NCBI GenBank assembly: GCA_024345305.1 | Contig: BRON01000002.1 | Location: forward strand, 3,038,001 to 3,102,000 | Source of the DNA: Mrakia gelida | Taxonomy: Eukaryota; Basidiomycota; Tremellomycetes; Cystofilobasidiales; Mrakiaceae | DNA length: 64,000 bases | Direction: 5' to 3' | Shown: piece after piece, positions 32,300 through 43,700 of the stretch | How the letters are laid out: the number at the start of each line of letters is the position of its first letter | How positions within the stretch are numbered: the stretch's first letter is position 1 | Notes under the pieces: model-generated | Told to the model about the DNA's origin: nothing | The model's input: only the letters and a program-made list of their open reading frames with translations | The model's database searches: none | Program-made: the position numbers and the translations under genes

Positions 32300-32711
32300 C
32301 GTACGGTTGGCGCAGGTGATCATGACGCTTACGAGCTCTCGTCGCAAGAGTTGGTCGCGAGGTTGACGCGACGTTCGTTCTTTTCTCGCTCGCTCTTCTC
32401 GCTTCTCTTCTCCTTCTCTTTCGAGTTCGTTTCCAGGATCGGAGGCCTCTCGCTCGGTTAGAGAGCTAAGTACACATCGACTTCAGACGAGCACTCAAAA
32501 TCGCCTCTCCTCGTCTCGACTTGCTCGCTCGCCGATTTCCTCCTCTCACCAAGCGAGCAGAGAGTGGAAAGAAACTATCATCATAGACGTTCGTTACAAA
32601 AGGAGATCGGCAGAAATCGCAAGAGCATACAAAGGGGGGAGAAACCGAACGAACGTCAAAGGGGCATCAAAACGAAGAGGAAGAGAAGGAGACGCGTCGA
32701 AGGCGAGTCGT
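32300..32711. other. Convergent spacer of array unit 1
   Basis: Between F-box-like copy D1 and the 3' end of ADH copy 2. GACGCGTCGAAGG near 32691. No exon supported. Confidence 0.6.
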
Positions 32712-34871
32712 CTACTGCAAGTCGAGAACGATTCGTCCGTTGAGGGTGAGAGCGTGCATCCTCTCGAAGACGGAGGGGAGGTTCTCCATGGGCTCGATGG
32801 TGAAGGTGGTGTGAACCTTTCCGGCGGCGGCGATGTCGAGAGCCCTGGGAGGAGGACGCGAAGAGGGAAAGTCAGCGATGAGAGACGAGAGACGAGGGAG
32901 GGAGGGGAAGACTCACTCGATGGCGTCCTCTCGGTTTCCGACGTAGGATCCGATGATTCGAGCGGACTTGACGACGGTCCAGAAGACGTTGGCCTTGATG
33001 TCGGCGTTGGGAGGCTGTTGGAGGGGGCGAGCGAGCGAGAAAGGGACGGAACAAGGTCAGCCTTTGAACCGAGCGAGGACTCTGCAAGAAGGAGGGACGG
33101 GAAGAAACTCACCATTCCGACGCAAACGAGAGCTCCGTGAGGCCTCAAGTAGGAGAGAGCTGAGGGAAGGAGGAGAGAGGGGAAGTCGAGTCAGGACGCG
33201 TCGTCGGGCGATCAAAACGAAGAGAAGGAAGAGCGAAGCGACGAACCTTGCTCGTACGCCCCTGCGCCAGAAGCGACAACAACCGCAGCGTGGCTTCCGG
33301 CTCCTCCAGTCAACTTCTGGACAGCCTCGATGACGTCCTGGGGGAGGGAGAACAAGAAGAAGCGAGAGGTCAGCAAGGGAAGCGAGACGGTTGAGAAAAG
33401 GGAAAGGTTGAACGAACGCCTTTGGTGTAGTCGATGAAGTCGGTGACTCCGTAGCCAGCGAGGAGCTTCTGCTTCTCCTCTCCAGAGTCGATGGCGATGA
33501 CTCGGTATCCTGATCGTTCGAAGAAGAGAGAAAGAGGGAAGGAAGGTCAGCGCGTCGCAGAGGGGTCGAGGGCGAATCGAGAATGGAAGAAGGCCGAAAG
33601 CTCACCCATGGCCTTAGCGTACTGGCAAGCGAGATGTCCAAGTCCTCCTCCGGCTCCAGGGATGCTTAAGATGAGAAAGAAGGAGGGATCGAAGTCAGCG
33701 ACGAGCTTCGAGAAAGAGCGACGCGACGAAGACGAAAGACTCACACGACGACTTCGCCCTTTTGGAGGGCAGCCTCCTTAAGAGCTTTGTAGACGGTCAC
33801 TCCAGCGCAGAGAATGGGAGCAGCGTTGGGGAGAGGGAATCCAGCGGGGATAGGAGTGAGGTGCTGGAGACGAGAAAACCAAACAAGTTTCAGCTCGGGT
33901 TGCGACGCGTCGAGACGAACGCGAGAAACTCGACTCACAGCGGCGTACGAGACGGCCCACTGCTGGAAAGATCCATCGACAGAGAATCCAGAGTTCTTGG
34001 CCTCGGCGCAAGAGGACTGAGAAGGAAGAAACGGAGAAGAGAGGGAGAGAAGGAGGTCAGCTCGACAGCCAAGGGAACGAACGGGCACGAACGAGCTCGT
34101 TTGTTTTCGCCTCAAGAGAACTACGACTCACCTCGAATCCCTTTCCACACTCCTCGCAGTGGAGGCACGAGTCGGCGAGCCACTTGATACCGACGGCATC
34201 TCCAACCTTGAGGGTGGTAGGCTCAGCTCCCTCGAGAGGAGGACCGACGAAGGCGACGTATCCGGATCCCTCGTGTCCTCCGACGAGAGGAAGCTGTCAG
34301 GTAGAAGAGGGTGATTTAGAGTCAGCTTGCGAGGAAGATGATAGAGAGATCGGGGACGAGGAGAGAGGAGGAAGAAGAAGAGCCTTCGTCTGCGAGCCAT
34401 CTCCTTCTCGGTTCTCGTGCGAACAGGAATCGAGGAGCTTACTTTATTGTCGAGAGGCCAATCTCCGAGCCAGGCGTGAAGATCGGTGTGGCAAACTCCA
34501 CTGTAGACTATAGTACCAGAGGGTAGAGAAGAGTCGGAAGGTGTCAGAATTACTCTGAAGAATGCGAGAGAGGGGCAGGGAGAGGGCGGGCGGGAAGGGA
34601 GGGGAGGGGAGGGAAAGACGGCGCGAGCTCACCGACTCGAACGAGAACTTCTCCAGGCTTGAGCTCAGAGGGCTGGGTAACTTTCCAGTCCTTCTCGATA
34701 GTGATCTTTCCCTTGGTCTCGTAGAAGACGACGGCCTGAAGAAAGGAAGGAAGCGAAGATGATGAGTTCGGAGGGAGGAGGAGATGGAGATGGCAGATGG
34801 GCGGTTCAGCGGCTCACCTTCTGGGTCTTGGGGATCTCGTAGGAGGTTTGAGAGACGACTTGGGGAGACAT
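32712..34871 (-). CDS. Zinc-dependent alcohol dehydrogenase, copy 2 (intact)
   Basis: Fungal Adh1-type enzyme, NAD-dependent interconversion of ethanol and acetaldehyde; probably cytosolic. Twelve exons in coding order: 34818-34871, 34633-34735, 34443-34507, 34132-34293, 33939-34016, 33745-33863, 33606-33664, 33418-33509, 33247-33337, 33113-33159, 32917-33014, 32712-32844; 366 residues, all phases agree. Catalytic zinc ligands: Cys in [11 protein letters not shown], His-Glu in [11 protein letters not shown], Cys in [14 protein letters not shown]. Structural zinc: [19 protein letters not shown] fold: [20 protein letters not shown], with Asp in [10 protein letters not shown] favouring NAD over NADP. 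Donors before exons 9 and 10 (33417, 33246) are GTTCGT. The C-terminus is [10 protein letters not shown]. No targeting peptide. Confidence 0.95.
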
Positions 34872-34965
34872 AATGATGAGAGTTGAAAGGTGAGGTGAGG
34901 TTGGGTGTTTTTGGGGAAGGAGTTGTGGTGGTTGAAGGAAAGAGAAAGGAAGTCGAGAGATCCTT

Positions 34966-34974
34966 GTTTTTATC
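34966..34974 (-). promoter_or_regulatory. TATA-like element of ADH copy 2
   Basis: GATAAAAAC on the minus strand about 100 nt before the ATG. The same sequence occurs upstream of ADH copies 1 and 3, since the promoters lie inside the repeated unit. Confidence 0.45.
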
Positions 34975-35761
34975 TCCTTCTCCCCACCTCCTCGCGAGGC
35001 TCGAGCGAGGGTCACGAGCAAGATCAGCGTGGATTTCTCCCCTTCCCCCGCCCAAGCGAGTCCTTCCGAAAGAGTGCAACCGTTCTCTTTCTCGACGAAC
35101 AGTCGACGTTCTCGCGAACGACGCGTCGACTCACCCTTCAGCTCGAGCATCCGTCGGATCGCAAGACGATACGAGCGACGAACTCGAGCTCTTTGCGAAA
35201 TCTTGAGCAACGGCTCAGGCCGAGTCAGAGATGGCTACCTCAAGCGGTGAAGACATCACGGCTGGGTGACCAAGTGAAGAAGCGAAGAGGGGGAGGAGGG
35301 GAGGAGGGGAGGAAGAGGAGAGGAAGAAGGTCAGCTCGCTGCAACTTCGAGAAACGTTGATTAGAGATGAGCGCAAGCAGGAGAGGTAGCAGAAGGGTAG
35401 TAGAGACAAGAAACTTACATCTAGGGGCTGGTCTTACAACTTCTCAGCCCGATCCTCCTTGTAGACTTCCCTGATCCCTGCATCCGAGACGAATCCCCTT
35501 CTTCAGCTCGACCGTCATGTTTGGAAGGTGTCAACGGAGAAAACGAGGAGATCAACGATAAGCTCCAGCTTAGCCATGGCAGCCGAGCTCGGACGAAGGG
35601 AGAAGCGAGGGACTGGAGCGATGGGAGGAAGGGATAGAGGGTCAAGACGAGGATGAATCGATCCATGGTGAGCTCGAGACAAGGGAGGGAGGAAGGACAC
35701 CGAAGTGGTTGACCGAACGAGGGGAGCTTGAGCAAAAGTTGGCCGAGATGAGTTCGCTACT

Positions 35762-35784
35762 GGGGGGGGGGGGGGGGGGGGGGG
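35762..35784 (+). repeat. Homopolymer run of 23 G
   Basis: Counterpart of the G25 run at 31007-31031; the two-base difference shifts the array period from 4755 to 4753. Confidence 0.95.
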
Positions 35785-35967
35785 AGAGGGGAGTCCAGGG
35801 AGGCCATGATGCCGGGAAAAGGGAGGGATAGATGGTCGTGAGGGAGAGGGAGGGAGTTGAGGGAAGGAGGAAGGGAAGAGGGAGAAGGTCGAAAGCTCAT
35901 CGAGTTCGTTCGTGACTTCCATCTCCTCCTTCCCTCGCTCTACATACTCCTTTCTCTCCGACGGATC

Positions 35968-37052
35968 ATGACCCCTCCTCTCACTTTCCTCTCCCTCAAC
36001 CACGACGTCCTTCGAGAAATCCTCGCCCATCTCCTCCTCCACACACCCATCGAACGAAACCGAGCCGCCGTCCTTCGAACCCACTCCCTCCTCCGCGATC
36101 TCGGCCTCCCCTTCCTCTACAAAGTCGTCGATCTCAGAGGGTTCAAGAAGGAATCGACGCTTCGTACAGCTTGGAATCATTTGCTGTTGAAGGGAGGCGT
36201 ATTGACGAACCAGGGAGGGAGGGGAGCCTGGGTTTCCGAGCTGAGGTTGGGTGGGAGTCGCGAAGGGATTTCCATCTCGGACCTCTATCCTGGTGTGCAT
36301 TACCACCGTGAGTGTTCCTTCGACGCTGGTGTCTGAGAACTCCTACCAGACCCCTCAGGCTCATCCTCGTTGTCGTTTCCATCCTCACAGAGGCCAGACC
36401 CGCGCAAACCATCCAGTACGCCGTCGTCGACCATCTCTTCCTCCCCAACTGTTTCGCCCTCACCCTCTGCCCTTCCCTCGGCAATGAAATCGGACCACTG
36501 TCTCCCGACGTCGGCCCCATCATCTTCCAGCTCCCCATCACCGACTTGACCATCTCCTCCATTCATGCGTTCCAGCCTGGATCATCCGTTTGCGACCTCC
36601 TCGATCCCTCCTTCTCGAATGTCCTCCCCAACCAGGCTTGGACGCGTCTCAGTAGGCTCGTCGTCAAGGGAGCGGTCCGTTTTGACAAGGTGAAGAGTGT
36701 AACGTTTTCCGCGCCTTCCTTCCGCCGACTTTCGTTCTGGAACGGATCATACAAGGTTCTGGTGTTCGAGCTTCGATTCGACCCTCCGTCGCTCAAGGTT
36801 AATTCGAAGCCGGCGTTCGAGCTCTTCTTCGAGCCGGACTCGAGGGTCGATCGGAAGGATTTCTTGAAGGATACGGAGAGGATCGAGTTCCGAGTCGGTG
36901 GGAAGTTTGCTGGCGAGCTTGAGGAGGGGTTCAGGAAGGAAGTTGGGACGAGGATGGCGGCGAGGGAGCTGGACGCGTTCGAGAGGAGGATAGCTTCGAT
37001 GATCGTCTTTGTTGGAGAGGACGGGGAGGAGAGGAGGTTGCTGGAAGAGTAG
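35968..37052 (+). CDS. F-box-like family protein, copy D2
   Basis: Second array copy, exons 35968-36307 and 36391-37052, with the same 333-residue product as copy D1 in every frame I compared. Spacing to ADH copies 2 and 3 is the same as for D1. The identity implies a very recent duplication or ongoing gene conversion. Confidence 0.8.
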
Positions 37053-37464
37053 CGTACGGTTGGCGCAGGTGATCATGACGCTTACGAGCTCTCGTCGCAA
37101 GAGTTGGTCGCGAGGTTGACGCGACGTTCGTTCTTTTCTCGCTCGCTCTTCTCGCTTCTCTTCTCCTTCTCTTTCGAGTTCGTTTCCAGGATCGGAGGCC
37201 TCTCGCTCGGTTAGAGAGCTAAGTACACATCGACTTCAGACGAGCACTCAAAATCGCCTCTCCTCGTCTCGACTTGCTCGCTCGCCGATTTCCTCCTCTC
37301 ACCAAGCGAGCAGAGAGTGGAAAGAAACTATCATCATAGACGTTCGTTACAAAAGGAGATCGGCAGAAATCGCAAGAGCATACAAAGGGGGGAGAAACCG
37401 AACGAACGTCAAAGGGGCATCAAAACGAAGAGGAAGAGAAGGAGACGCGTCGAAGGCGAGTCGT
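37053..37464. other. Convergent spacer of array unit 2
   Basis: Same as 32300-32711, between F-box-like copy D2 and the 3' end of ADH copy 3. Confidence 0.6.
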
Positions 37465-39624
37465 CTACTGCAAGTCGAGAACGATTCGTCCGTTGAGGGT
37501 GAGAGCGTGCATCCTCTCGAAGACGGAGGGGAGGTTCTCCATGGGCTCGATGGTGAAGGTGGTGTGAACCTTTCCGGCGGCGGCGATGTCGAGAGCCCTG
37601 GGAGGAGGACGCGAAGAGGGAAAGTCAGCGATGAGAGACGAGAGACGAGGGAGGGAGGGGAAGACTCACTCGATGGCGTCCTCTCGGTTTCCGACGTAGG
37701 ATCCGATGATTCGAGCGGACTTGACGACGGTCCAGAAGACGTTGGCCTTGATGTCGGCGTTGGGAGGCTGTTGGAGGGGGCGAGCGAGCGAGAAAGGGAC
37801 GGAACAAGGTCAGCCTTTGAACCGAGCGAGGACTCTGCAAGAAGGAGGGACGGGAAGAAACTCACCATTCCGACGCAAACGAGAGCTCCGTGAGGCCTCA
37901 AGTAGGAGAGAGCTGAGGGAAGGAGGAGAGAGGGGAAGTCGAGTCAGGACGCGTCGTCGGGCGATCAAAACGAAGAGAAGGAAGAGCGAAGCGACGAACC
38001 TTGCTCGTACGCCCCTGCGCCAGAAGCGACAACAACCGCAGCGTGGCTTCCGGCTCCTCCAGTCAACTTCTGGACAGCCTCGATGACGTCCTGGGGGAGG
38101 GAGAACAAGAAGAAGCGAGAGGTCAGCAAGGGAAGCGAGACGGTTGAGAAAAGGGAAAGGTTGAACGAACGCCTTTGGTGTAGTCGATGAAGTCGGTGAC
38201 TCCGTAGCCAGCGAGGAGCTTCTGCTTCTCCTCTCCAGAGTCGATGGCGATGACTCGGTATCCTGATCGTTCGAAGAAGAGAGAAAGAGGGAAGGAAGGT
38301 CAGCGCGTCGCAGAGGGGTCGAGGGCGAATCGAGAATGGAAGAAGGCCGAAAGCTCACCCATGGCCTTAGCGTACTGGCAAGCGAGATGTCCAAGTCCTC
38401 CTCCGGCTCCAGGGATGCTTAAGATGAGAAAGAAGGAGGGATCGAAGTCAGCGACGAGCTTCGAGAAAGAGCGACGCGACGAAGACGAAAGACTCACACG
38501 ACGACTTCGCCCTTTTGGAGGGCAGCCTCCTTAAGAGCTTTGTAGACGGTCACTCCAGCGCAGAGAATGGGAGCAGCGTTGGGGAGAGGGAATCCAGCGG
38601 GGATAGGAGTGAGGTGCTGGAGACGAGAAAACCAAACAAGTTTCAGCTCGGGTTGCGACGCGTCGAGACGAACGCGAGAAACTCGACTCACAGCGGCGTA
38701 CGAGACGGCCCACTGCTGGAAAGATCCATCGACAGAGAATCCAGAGTTCTTGGCCTCGGCGCAAGAGGACTGAGAAGGAAGAAACGGAGAAGAGAGGGAG
38801 AGAAGGAGGTCAGCTCGACAGCCAAGGGAACGAACGGGCACGAACGAGCTCGTTTGTTTTCGCCTCAAGAGAACTACGACTCACCTCGAATCCCTTTCCA
38901 CACTCCTCGCAGTGGAGGCACGAGTCGGCGAGCCACTTGATACCGACGGCATCTCCAACCTTGAGGGTGGTAGGCTCAGCTCCCTCGAGAGGAGGACCGA
39001 CGAAGGCGACGTATCCGGATCCCTCGTGTCCTCCGACGAGAGGAAGCTGTCAGGTAGAAGAGGGTGATTTAGAGTCAGCTTGCGAGGAAGATGATAGAGA
39101 GATCGGGGACGAGGAGAGAGGAGGAAGAAGAAGAGCCTTCGTCTGCGAGCCATCTCCTTCTCGGTTCTCGTGCGAACAGGAATCGAGGAGCTTACTTTAT
39201 TGTCGAGAGGCCAATCTCCGAGCCAGGCGTGAAGATCGGTGTGGCAAACTCCACTGTAGACTATAGTACCAGAGGGTAGAGAAGAGTCGGAAGGTGTCAG
39301 AATTACTCTGAAGAATGCGAGAGAGGGGCAGGGAGAGGGCGGGCGGGAAGGGAGGGGAGGGGAGGGAAAGACGGCGCGAGCTCACCGACTCGAACGAGAA
39401 CTTCTCCAGGCTTGAGCTCAGAGGGCTGGGTAACTTTCCAGTCCTTCTCGATAGTGATCTTTCCCTTGGTCTCGTAGAAGACGACGGCCTGAAGAAAGGA
39501 AGGAAGCGAAGATGATGAGTTCGGAGGGAGGAGGAGATGGAGATGGCAGATGGGCGGTTCAGCGGCTCACCTTCTGGGTCTTGGGGATCTCGTAGGAGGT
39601 TTGAGAGACGACTTGGGGAGACAT
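37465..39624 (-). CDS. Zinc-dependent alcohol dehydrogenase, copy 3 (intact)
   Basis: Twelve exons at the positions of copy 2 plus 4753: 39571-39624, 39386-39488, 39196-39260, 38885-39046, 38692-38769, 38498-38616, 38359-38417, 38171-38262, 38000-38090, 37866-37912, 37670-37767, 37465-37597; 366 residues, with the same zinc and NAD motifs. Promoter identity with copy 2 extends only to about 39836, roughly 210 bp upstream of the ATG, and then the sequence is unrelated. Copies 2 and 3 may therefore differ in distal regulation although the proteins are the same. Confidence 0.95.
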
Positions 39625-40580
39625 AATGATGAGAGTTGAAAGGTGAGGTGAGGTTGGGTGTTTTTGGGGAAGGAGTTGTGGTGGTTGAAGGAAAGAGAAA
39701 GGAAGTCGAGAGATCCTTGTTTTTATCTCCTTCTCCCCACCTCCTCGCGAGGCTCGAGCGAGGGTCACGAGCAAGATCAGCGTGGATTTCTCCCCTTCCC
39801 CCGCCCAAGCGAGTCCTTCCGAAAGAGTGCAACCGTTTCTTTTGACGCCGCCCTGAATTCTTGAACCTTCCAGAGCGATCGCAAGCCATTGAGATGAGGC
39901 TCGGTGGCGGCTGAGAGAGAAGGAGCGGCGAGAGTAGGACGACGGCAAACACCCGAGGGCGACGAGAGGTCAAGGGGAGGAGATGGCAAACACGAAGGAC
40001 CTGAGTTTGAGTTGGTCTTGATCCGCTGATGCAGGAAGCTTAGCTCGTCTTCCTCATACAGGACGACAGGTGTCGGCGAGAGTAGCAGCAGGGTTTCAGG
40101 TTCACGAAGAACAAGAAGGGCGGAACTCGACGGGAGCGAGGGCTGAACGCGGAGGAGAGATGGTGAGCTCGACCTATCCATCTCCTCAGCTCTGCAGGCT
40201 GAAGCAGAGGAGGAGGACGAGCTGATCGAGCGTCCGAAAGTCCTGAGAGTAGCTGAATCCGTCTCAGTAGAGATCGGAAGCGTTCGGGAGGCTTGAGAGC
40301 TGTCGAAGAACACGGAGGGGAGGGAGGGGAGGTGAGCTCGAGTCTTCCTTCTCCAGCCGAACTTCGAAGCCGAAATAGAGCTGCTCACTCACCTCCAGCG
40401 CTTCCATCTCGATGTATGATGGATTCTGCTCGTTTTGAAGGCAATACGAGAAGTCGACTGTTGAGGAGCAAGATGCAGTTCGAGGATGAAAGAGAGAGTC
40501 TTGGTGAAAACCCCCTCGACTCCGTCTTCCTCGTCATTCTTTCTTCCAGCCCCTTCACTTCTTTCCTGGGGACTCCCTCT
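39625..40580. other. Right flank of the tandem array
   Basis: Array identity ends near 39836. The rest has long open stretches on the minus strand (about 39777-40388, non-ATG start) with Ser-rich sequence but no recognisable motif. It is the upstream region of F-box-like copy E. No gene claimed. Confidence 0.45.
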
Positions 40581-41715
40581 ATGTCCTCCAATCCTTCCCT
40601 GCCCTCCTTGCTATCCCTCAACGAAGATGTACTCTCGGAAATCCTTCGCTTCCTCCTCCTCGACACTCCACGCGATCCTTATCGCGCCGCCATCCTGCGA
40701 ACCTGCTCGCTCCTCTACGATTTAGGTCTCCCCTTCCTCTACGAGGTCATCGATCTCAGAGGATTCAGTACGAAGGAGGTAGTCATAGGTCGTTGGAAGG
40801 GTCTGTTTGGGGAAGGAGGTGTGTTGACAGGAGGAGGAAGGAGAGGAGAGGAGTTGGCGAGGTCGGTCGTCGAGCTTAGGATGGGAGGAGGCGAGGAGGA
40901 GGAGGAAGCGAGCGACGATCCCGACACTCTAGATCCCAGTAAGTCTTCGTTCCACTCCACTGCACTCTCTGACTAGCCCTCTGAAGCTGACCTACCTCTC
41001 AGGCGTCTTGAACTTCGACCCTCAGCGGCTCAACCTCCCCAACTGCTCCCTCCTTCTCTTCGACGTCTCCCACGACCTCAACGCCCTCGACTACCCTCCC
41101 CTCTTCTCCATCATCTCCCAACTCCCTCTCACCAACCTCATCATCCACGACTCCTTCAACGCCTTCACCCGAGAGCTCACCCATCTCGACTCCTCCCTCA
41201 GCTTAGGCTCTTCCATCCTCGGCCACGATAGCGACGGACCTGTTCGTCGTTGTCCTCCACGTTGGCACCTCCAAGAGATCGTCTTCCAAGGCTCCATCTT
41301 CGTGGACGACGGATACTCCCACCACATCCAGTACGACTGGTACACGCTCTCCCTCTCAAACTGGTCCTTCAAGTCTCTCGTTCTCGAGATCGCTCCGACG
41401 GGAACGGTCGACCGACCTGGACTTCTGTTTGGCCTGTTCTTCGATTCGAAGGAGGACGGAGGGAGGGGATTCTTGAAGCATACGGAGAGGATAGAGTTTA
41501 GGTTGCGAGGGAAGTATGCTGAGGTCTTTGAGGAGGGCTTTCGGGAGGAGGGGATGAAGTGGTTGGGAAAGGAGGACGGGAGGAGAAACGCGTCGGAGAG
41601 GAAGCTGTTTGCGAAGATCGTGTTTGTTGGGGAGGATGGAGTGGAGCGTCGACTAGACGAAGAGTTGGGGTACACATCTAGAGTTGAGGGTTCTTTCGTT
41701 GGATTGTCGATTTGA
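40581..41715 (+). CDS. F-box-like family protein, copy E (diverged)
   Basis: Exons 40581-40938 and 41003-41715; 356 residues. The intron is 64 nt with CTGAC and CTCAG. N-terminus: LLSLNEDVLSEILRFLLLDT, then RAAILRTCSLLYDLGLPFLY and EVIDLRGF. C-terminal block: GFLKHTERIEFRLRGKYAEV, then IVFVGEDGVERRLDEEL, followed by a short extra tail ending GLSI. Same family as copies C and D but clearly diverged, and intact. It sits at the right edge of the array in the same orientation as D1 and D2, which suggests an older member of the cluster. Confidence 0.8.
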
Positions 41716-41848
41716 TTGCTCGTTGAGATGTTTTGCGAGTCGACGCGTCGTTCGAATCGCTCATTCCCGTTCTCGCAAGCCTCGTTTCAACTGAAAACTC
41801 GATGTTCGAACATGATCGATAGGAATCCTAGATCTACTTTCCAACCCC

Positions 41849-43700
41849 TCAACCACCGTGAGCAATTCTGACAGCCTCCTCAATATCCTTCCTCGACTGC
41901 TCCTTCACCTCGTCGCTCAACTCCAACCCGACCTCCTCCTCCTTCTTCCCAGCAAGCAGCGTTCGAACCGATCCCTCCCCTTCGTCCTCGCTCGTCTCAG
42001 GTTCTGTGAGAGCCTCCGGATCAGTGTCATTCTCCGTCTTGACCGCCTTTCCCTTCTGAGGCGACCTTGCTCCCTTCGAACTGTCGGACAGACCAAGGAG
42101 TGGACATGGGCCGAGAGAGGGTCGGGAGGTTTTCTTGGAGGCAGCACAGCGGGTGCAAGACTTTCCGTGACTGAGGGTAGGAGGGAAAAAAGGGAGAAAG
42201 GGGTGAGCTGGGCGAAGGGGAACGAAAAAGAAAGACGCGTCGAACGGGTAGGGAGGAACGAGACTCACGCGATGAGGAGGACGTGCAGAGGGTAACGGAG
42301 CTCAGCAGGGATCCGGACGTCGAGATGTTCGTAGGTCGATTGACTGTTGGAGAATCGAGGTCGACTTCAGCGATCCAGAAGGAGGATGAGAAGGACAAGA
42401 AAGCGAACGAACCGAGTCGCTTTCGCAGGGACCCAACCGAGTTGCTGAGAGAGCCTGAAGACGTGCGTATCGACGGCGAAGGAGTCCCTCGCGAGGCAGA
42501 AGAGCAGAACACAGGAAGCGGCTGCGAACAGAACGAAAGGACGATCAGCGCTCGGTCTCGTTCGGCTCAACACGTCGTCGAAGCTCGCAGACGCTCACTC
42601 TTCGGTCCGACACCCTTGAAGCTCTCCAACTCCTTCATCGCCAGCTCGTCTGAAAGTCCATGCACGTAGTCCAGCGAGAGAAGCTTCTCCTCCTCCTCTT
42701 GAGAGAGCTCAGCCTCCTCGTCTTCCTCCTTCTTGACGGCGTCCGACGAACTCGACGAGTCCGCGACGCGAGAGAGGTTCCTCTCTCTGACCTCGACGAG
42801 AACGTTCTTGATGACCTTGCTCTTGACGTTGGCGAGACCTCCGCACCTGAAAGGAAGTGAAGAGCCGGTCAGCTTCGACAAGGGAAGGCGTGCGAGATGA
42901 GCGAGCAGGGGAGGGAGGGACGAACTGGATACTCTTCGTGAGCTCAGCCAAAGGTGATCGGTAGATGTTGACCAGGTCGACAGCCTTAGGATCCTTCGGG
43001 CTAGGTCCAAAGAAGTCGAGGAGGGAAGCGTAGGCTCGGGAGGAGTTGGTGTTGGTGGTGTTCTGAGACAGGATCGTTCGCACTCTTCGTTCACGATGAG
43101 AACCGACGCAAGAAGGTCAGCTTCAGCTCAGCAAGATCAATAGGCAGACATTCGAGAGGACGCAGAACTCACAAAGCGTCAAGAACAGAAGGGACTCCGC
43201 CGCCTGGAAGGAAACAAAACCCAAGTCGAAGAGAAGAGAAAGTTCAGCCCTCGTCGAGCTCACCACCCCGGCCTCCACCGTCCCCTCCCTCCTTCCCTCA
43301 GATCGCGAGACTCACAAGCTTCTCCCATCCCGCCGCCTTCAATCTTCGTCCCCATCACCTTCCTCGTCGGCAGCCCATGCATCGCGGCCAATCGATCCGT
43401 CACGAGCTGGCAATCCTGAGCGGTTGGTTTGGCGAAGTTCGGGTAGGGCGATTTTTGGAAAGCTGCTGCCTTCTTGGGTGAAGCTGAAGCTTTCTCCTTC
43501 TTGGCCGAGGTCGAAGAGGAAGCCTTGGGGGTAGCTGAGGCGACTCGAGGTTTCTTGTTGGGCGAAGGAGTAGGAAGAGAGAGGGAGTCGGTCGCCGCGG
43601 TGGTGGCGAGGAGGGAGGAGGGGGAGGGTTTGGGAGTCGATGAATGGAGAGCTCGCTTGGAAGATCGGCGAGCTGGAGTTGAAGGAGGAGGGGTGGACAT
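41849..43700 (-). CDS. Endonuclease III-like base-excision DNA glycosylase (HhH-GPD)
   Basis: Repairs oxidised bases; glycosylase plus AP-lyase by family. Exons in coding order 43316-43700, 43173-43203, 42926-43084, 42599-42846, 42413-42521, 42269-42343, 41849-42170; 442 residues. Core: VRTILSQNTTNTNSSRAYAS, then the helix-hairpin-helix spanning an intron, FKGVGPKTASCVLLFCLARD, whose Lys aligns with the catalytic lysine, and SFAVDTHVFRLSQQLGW, whose Asp aligns with the catalytic aspartate. The cluster region HGKSCTRCAA and GPCPLL has fewer Cys than the four-Cys iron-sulphur loop. The N-terminus is basic and Ser/Pro/Lys-rich, as expected for a nuclear protein. An in-frame ATG at 43775 would add 25 residues (LLRLPLSLLHPRSHLLPK), resembling a mitochondrial presequence, so two start sites are possible. 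Confidence 0.85.

Larger units (their letters stand above)
34872..35967. other. Spacer of array unit 2 (ADH copy 2 promoter side)
   Basis: Near-identical to 30117-31214 apart from a 23-base G run. TATA-like sequence (minus strand GATAAAAAC) around 34965-34975, about 100 nt upstream of the ADH ATG. Confidence 0.6.
28182..39836. repeat. Tandem array of ADH plus F-box-like gene, period about 4.75 kb
   Basis: Sequence from about 28205 repeats at +4755 and, after a G-run length difference, at +4753. It repeats again through ADH copy 3 until identity stops near 39836 (GTGCAACCGTT then divergence). Every open frame in the first unit has an identical-length, identical-sequence counterpart in the second; the only difference I noticed between the F-box-bearing units is the G run, 25 versus 23. 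Unit content: ADH (minus), 1.1-kb spacer, F-box-like gene (plus), 0.4-kb spacer. Confidence 0.93.

Noticed and set aside
28182..39836. Array as a transposable element or viral insertion
   Set aside because: I found no transposase, reverse transcriptase, terminal inverted repeats or target-site duplication. The unit consists of ordinary intron-containing genes.
39777..40388. 203-codon minus-strand open frame beside the array
   Set aside because: No ATG start, Ser-rich with no motif, and it overlaps the upstream part of the ADH copy 3 promoter. Kept as unassigned spacer.
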